In this document: in pieces, positions 61,188-64,000 of the stretch
Layout: the number at the start of each line of letters is the position of its first letter
Position numbering within the stretch: the stretch's first letter is position 1
Origin: Shinisaurus crocodilurus
Lineage: Eukaryota; Chordata; Lepidosauria; Squamata; Shinisauridae
DNA: 64,000 nucleotides
Direction of reading: 5' to 3'
NCBI GenBank assembly: GCA_021292165.1
Contig: CM037888.1
Coordinates: 29,253,140 to 29,317,139, forward strand
Notes under the pieces: model-generated
The model's database searches: none
The model's input: only the letters and a program-made list of their open reading frames with translations
Told to the model about the DNA's origin: nothing
Made by a program: the position numbers and the translations under genes

Positions 61188-62435
61188 TGATAGACTCATA
61201 GATCTGCAGAATTGGAAGGGGCCTCGGGAGATCATGTAGTCGAACCCCCTGCTCAATGCAAGCTCTGCAATGCAGGATGCAGCTACAGCATCCCTGACGG
61301 ATGGGCGTCCAGCCTCCGCTTCAACACCTCCAGTGAAGGAAAACCCACCACTACCACCATCCACGGCAACCTGTTTCATTGCTGAGTTACTAGCTCTGAG
61401 TGCTAGGAAATGTCTCCTAACGTTAAGCTGAAATCTGCTTCCCTGCCATTTCCACCCGTCGGTTCTAGTCCTGCCCTTGGGAGCAAGAGAAAACAAGTCT
61501 TCTCCATTTCCTGCCTTTCAAATATTTGAGCATGGCTATCGTGTGTCTCCCCTTCATCTTATCTTCTCCCGCTCATTCAACCATTCCTCATAGGACTTGG
61601 TTTCCAGACCCCTCACCAAGATTGCATTCACTTTCTTAGCTGCCCCATCGCACTGCTGGCTCATATTCAGCTTGTGATCCACTAAGACACCGAGGTCCTT
61701 CTCACATGTACTGCTGCCAAGGCAGGCCTCCCCCATCCCATACTTGTGTATTTGGCTTTTTTGTACCTAACTGCAAGACTTTACATTGATCTACGCCAGT
61801 CTTCCAGCACCTCATCTGCTCTCTTGTTAGATTTGGCCCAGTGTCCCAGCCTCTCCAGATCCTTTTGAATCTTGATCCTGTTTTCTATGGTGTTGGCTAT
61901 CCCTCCTAACTTTGTGTCGTCTGCAAATTTGATAAGCAACCTCTCTACACCCTCATCCAAGTGATTTATAAAAATGTTGGAACGGCACAGGGCCTAGGAC
62001 ACAGCCCCGCGGCACTCCACTGAAGACCCCCCCCCTCCAGGAGGATGCTGAGATGTCAATTAGCCTTTATTGAGTACAGTTGCTCAACCAGCTGTGGATC
62101 CACCTAACTGTAGTATTGTCCAACCCACATCTTGCCATCTAATCAACAAGGATATCATGGGAAACCTTGTCAAATGCTTTGTTGAAATCAAGATATACTT
62201 CAATTTCCCCGATATCTGTTGGGAGACAAATTCTGCCAAACATGGCCCCTCCAAGAAATTCCTGACTTGTGTTGCTGATAACTTCCTCCTACAGGAAGTG
62301 GAGGAAGGAACTAGAGGATCGGCTATCCTTGACCTGATTCTGACCAACAGAGACGACTTAGTGGATAAAGGGGCAGTTTCGGGAACTCTGGGGGAAAGTG
62401 ACCATGTTATACTTGAGTTCTTGATTCAGCCTTAG
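61188..62435 (-). mobile_element. CR1 LINE with inverted 5' segment
   Basis: 61188-62198 reads as CR1 on the minus strand: 3' UTR, C-terminus (STCEKDLGVLVDHKLNMSQQ), and RT motif A with [17 protein letters not shown] at about 62195-62145. From about 62198 to 62435 the CR1 endonuclease region is in plus orientation ([61 protein letters not shown]). AACATG flanks both ends (61182-61187, 62436-62441). Inactive. Confidence 0.85.
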
Positions 62436-62441
62436 AACATG

Positions 62442-63466
62442 CCCCCAAATCCACTGCAACGCTACGTCGATTGTGTCATCACCAAATACTTGTGAATGGT
62501 CACTGTGCTCAATTCTAACTTGATTTTAACTTGAACCGAATTGTCAGCGCGCATATTTTGTATCGCATGGCCACTGGACCCACTGTTGACTCCCCCCTGC
62601 GCCTACCTGCGCCCATGTGCCAACTGAGGATAACACTTCATGCATGAGATGCAACTGGACTCCATTGTGCAAAAGGTTATGGTGATGTCATGATAAAGGT
62701 GTTAAGTCTCTTAAGGTTACAGAACTCTGCTCTTTTTGCTTCAAAGCTCAGGGTCTCTCTACAGATGAGTTCTGTGGAAAAGAGTTCCTGGAAGGCAGAA
62801 CGTCTTTGAGCAACAGCGTCCTTCAAGACAGCCTGTTTGCTTTTAAAATGACAAAAAGCAGCCGGTGGGACATCTAGTTCAAAAGGTCACCGAACAATAG
62901 TTACGAAGAACACACTTGGAAAAATCTAAGATTGCTAGGATTCTCGGGCTATTAACACCCCACAGTTGCTGCGGCAACCGCCGCACAGAGATACAACAAG
63001 CTCTAGGAAGACTGAAGTGCTCTTGAAACATTTATTTGCTCAACCTTCTTCTCCACCTCCTGGGGGTGGGGTGGGGGGCTTAACAAACACTTGTACTTTC
63101 CAGCATCTGTCTCTCTCGGCTTTTCTTTCAGCCGGCATAGCAGCCTTGCGAAGCTAAGCTGTCGCAGGTTGGGCTGCTTTGGGACCCCCAGGGAAATTCT
63201 GCAGTGAGTTTTGTTCCCATGGAAGAGATAGATTCCCCCTGAAGATCCCGGTCCCCATGTACTCGCACATACACTCCTCAGTGCCTCATGGCAAACCTCT
63301 TTGACATCCGAGGGTATTTTTTAAAAAAAAACAACAGTTGAGGATATCACATTCGGATCACAGAAAAATAATAATCCAATCACCCACAGGCCTTTGGGCA
63401 TGCCAGCCAGCATCCCAACTAAAATTGGCCATCGCTCCACCACAATTTGCTCTGCAGTCTTTAAGG
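62442..63466. other. Intronic stretch, nothing recognised
   Basis: Unassigned unique-looking sequence. Confidence 0.45.
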
Positions 63467-63601
63467 CAGTGTTCTCCAACCTTGGGTCCCCGGATGTTTT
63501 GGGCCTACAACTCCCAGCATGCCCCAGCCAGCTACGCTGGCTGGGGCATGCTGGGAGTTGTAGGCCCAAAACATCCGGGGACCCACGGTTGGAGAACACT
63601 G
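63467..63601. mobile_element. Palindromic hAT MITE, family A, copy 5
   Basis: 135 bp, CAGTGTTCTCCAACC...GGTTGGAGAACACTG, exact duplication CTTTAAGG (63459-63466, 63602-63609). Near-perfect hairpin; arms differ at only a few positions. Confidence 0.95.
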
Positions 63602-63809
63602 CTTTAAGGTATATATAACCTGAACATGGTTGCATATGCACATGTTGAGTGTGATGTCGCACATGTTGAGTGTGATGTCACACACTTCAGCCAATGATCC
63701 CTCTCCCCCCCCCACACACACACCTTGATGCATGGCTAGGGTTGTCCAACCAGCCAGTATGTGATTTGCCTGGCCAGAGAAACCACAGATTTTTCTACCT
63801 TGGCTACCT

Positions 63810-63950
63810 TAAGCCAAGTCAGACCACTGATTCAGCTGGCTGAATATTGTCTCCATTCACTGGGTTTCCCAGCCCGACCTGGAGATGCTGGAAATTAAAC
63901 CAGTCACCACCTTTGCAATGCAAAGCACCACCAATCTACGACCCTTCCCT
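63810..63950 (-). mobile_element. tRNA-derived SINE
   Basis: The minus strand has TTTGCATTGCAAAGGTGGTG, GTTTAATTTCCAGCATCTCC and CAGGTCGGGCTGGGAAACCC, ending in a degraded GACTTGGCTTAAGG. Box A is poorly preserved. Confidence 0.65.
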
Positions 63951-64000
63951 TAACTAGTATTGGGGTCTGAACTGTAAATTCTAGATTCTTCCAGGCTCCA

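Larger units (their letters stand above)
1..64000 (-). other. SLCO3A1: Internal segment of SLCO3A1 (exons plus introns)
   Basis: Five colinear minus-strand exons encode a continuous piece of an OATP-family transporter, so I read the whole window as lying inside this gene. Introns are about 1.6 kb (14556-16173), 4.4 kb (16373-20777), 9.5 kb (20943-30445) and 8.1 kb (30713-38801). No further SLCO exon was seen above 38900 or below 14417, so the flanking introns exceed 25 kb and 14 kb. Known SLCO3A1 genes also have very long introns. The identity rests on remembered human OATP3A1 sequence, which matches at near identity through TM5-TM9 and the Kazal loop. Whether the distal parts of the window stay inside the gene is inference. 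Confidence 0.8.

Overview
The window looks like intronic DNA of a squamate reptile, most likely a lizard. The evidence is the repeat content: many Sauria-type tRNA SINEs with the TAAATATAATAAATAAAT tail, CR1 and L2-clade LINEs, tRNA SINEs of the GCCATAGCTCAGTGG type, and many short non-autonomous DNA transposons. There is no bacterial gene structure, CRISPR array, rRNA gene or complete viral genome.

One host gene is present. Five coding exons on the minus strand (38802-38900, 30446-30712, 20778-20942, 16174-16372, 14417-14555) have consensus AG/GT splice signals and compatible phases. They join into about 290 residues of an organic anion transporter, best matching SLCO3A1 (OATP3A1): TM5, the OATP signature DDPRWIGAWWTG, TM6, a cytoplasmic loop, TM7-TM9, and the Kazal-like extracellular loop 5. 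The 5' exons lie beyond 64000 and the 3' exons below 1. The rest of the window is therefore read as SLCO3A1 introns of about 1.6, 4.4, 9.5 and 8.1 kb, plus more than 25 kb upstream and more than 14 kb downstream.

The introns are a mosaic of repeats. 1-14.4 kb holds a near-complete but decayed L2 (4.1-6.4 kb), Sauria SINEs, hAT MITEs and a GGGATGTG-type MITE with an internal 19-bp tandem repeat. 14.4-21 kb holds three exons, an interrupted hAT element, a candidate LTR, CR1 tails and a MITE 18 bp inside an intron. 21-31 kb holds CR1, L2, 5S-derived SINEs, long foldbacks and PIF/Harbinger-like MITEs. 31-41 kb is dense in SINEs and mariner-like MITEs and contains a candidate solo LTR. 41-51 kb is sparser, with a GC-rich hAT insertion at 48.6-49.2 kb that imitates a CpG island. 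51-64 kb holds nested MITE/SINE insertions and a 5'-inverted CR1.

The most notable patterns are: (1) six copies of a SINE with a 5S-rRNA-derived head and a CR1 3' tail; (2) several unrelated palindromic MITE families that share an internal ACTACAACTCCCAGCATGCC-like core, resembling the host ZNF143/THAP11 site; (3) many perfect 8-bp hAT target duplications giving a relative insertion order; (4) a CR1 copy with the structure expected from twin priming. I saw no evidence of a new protein-coding system.
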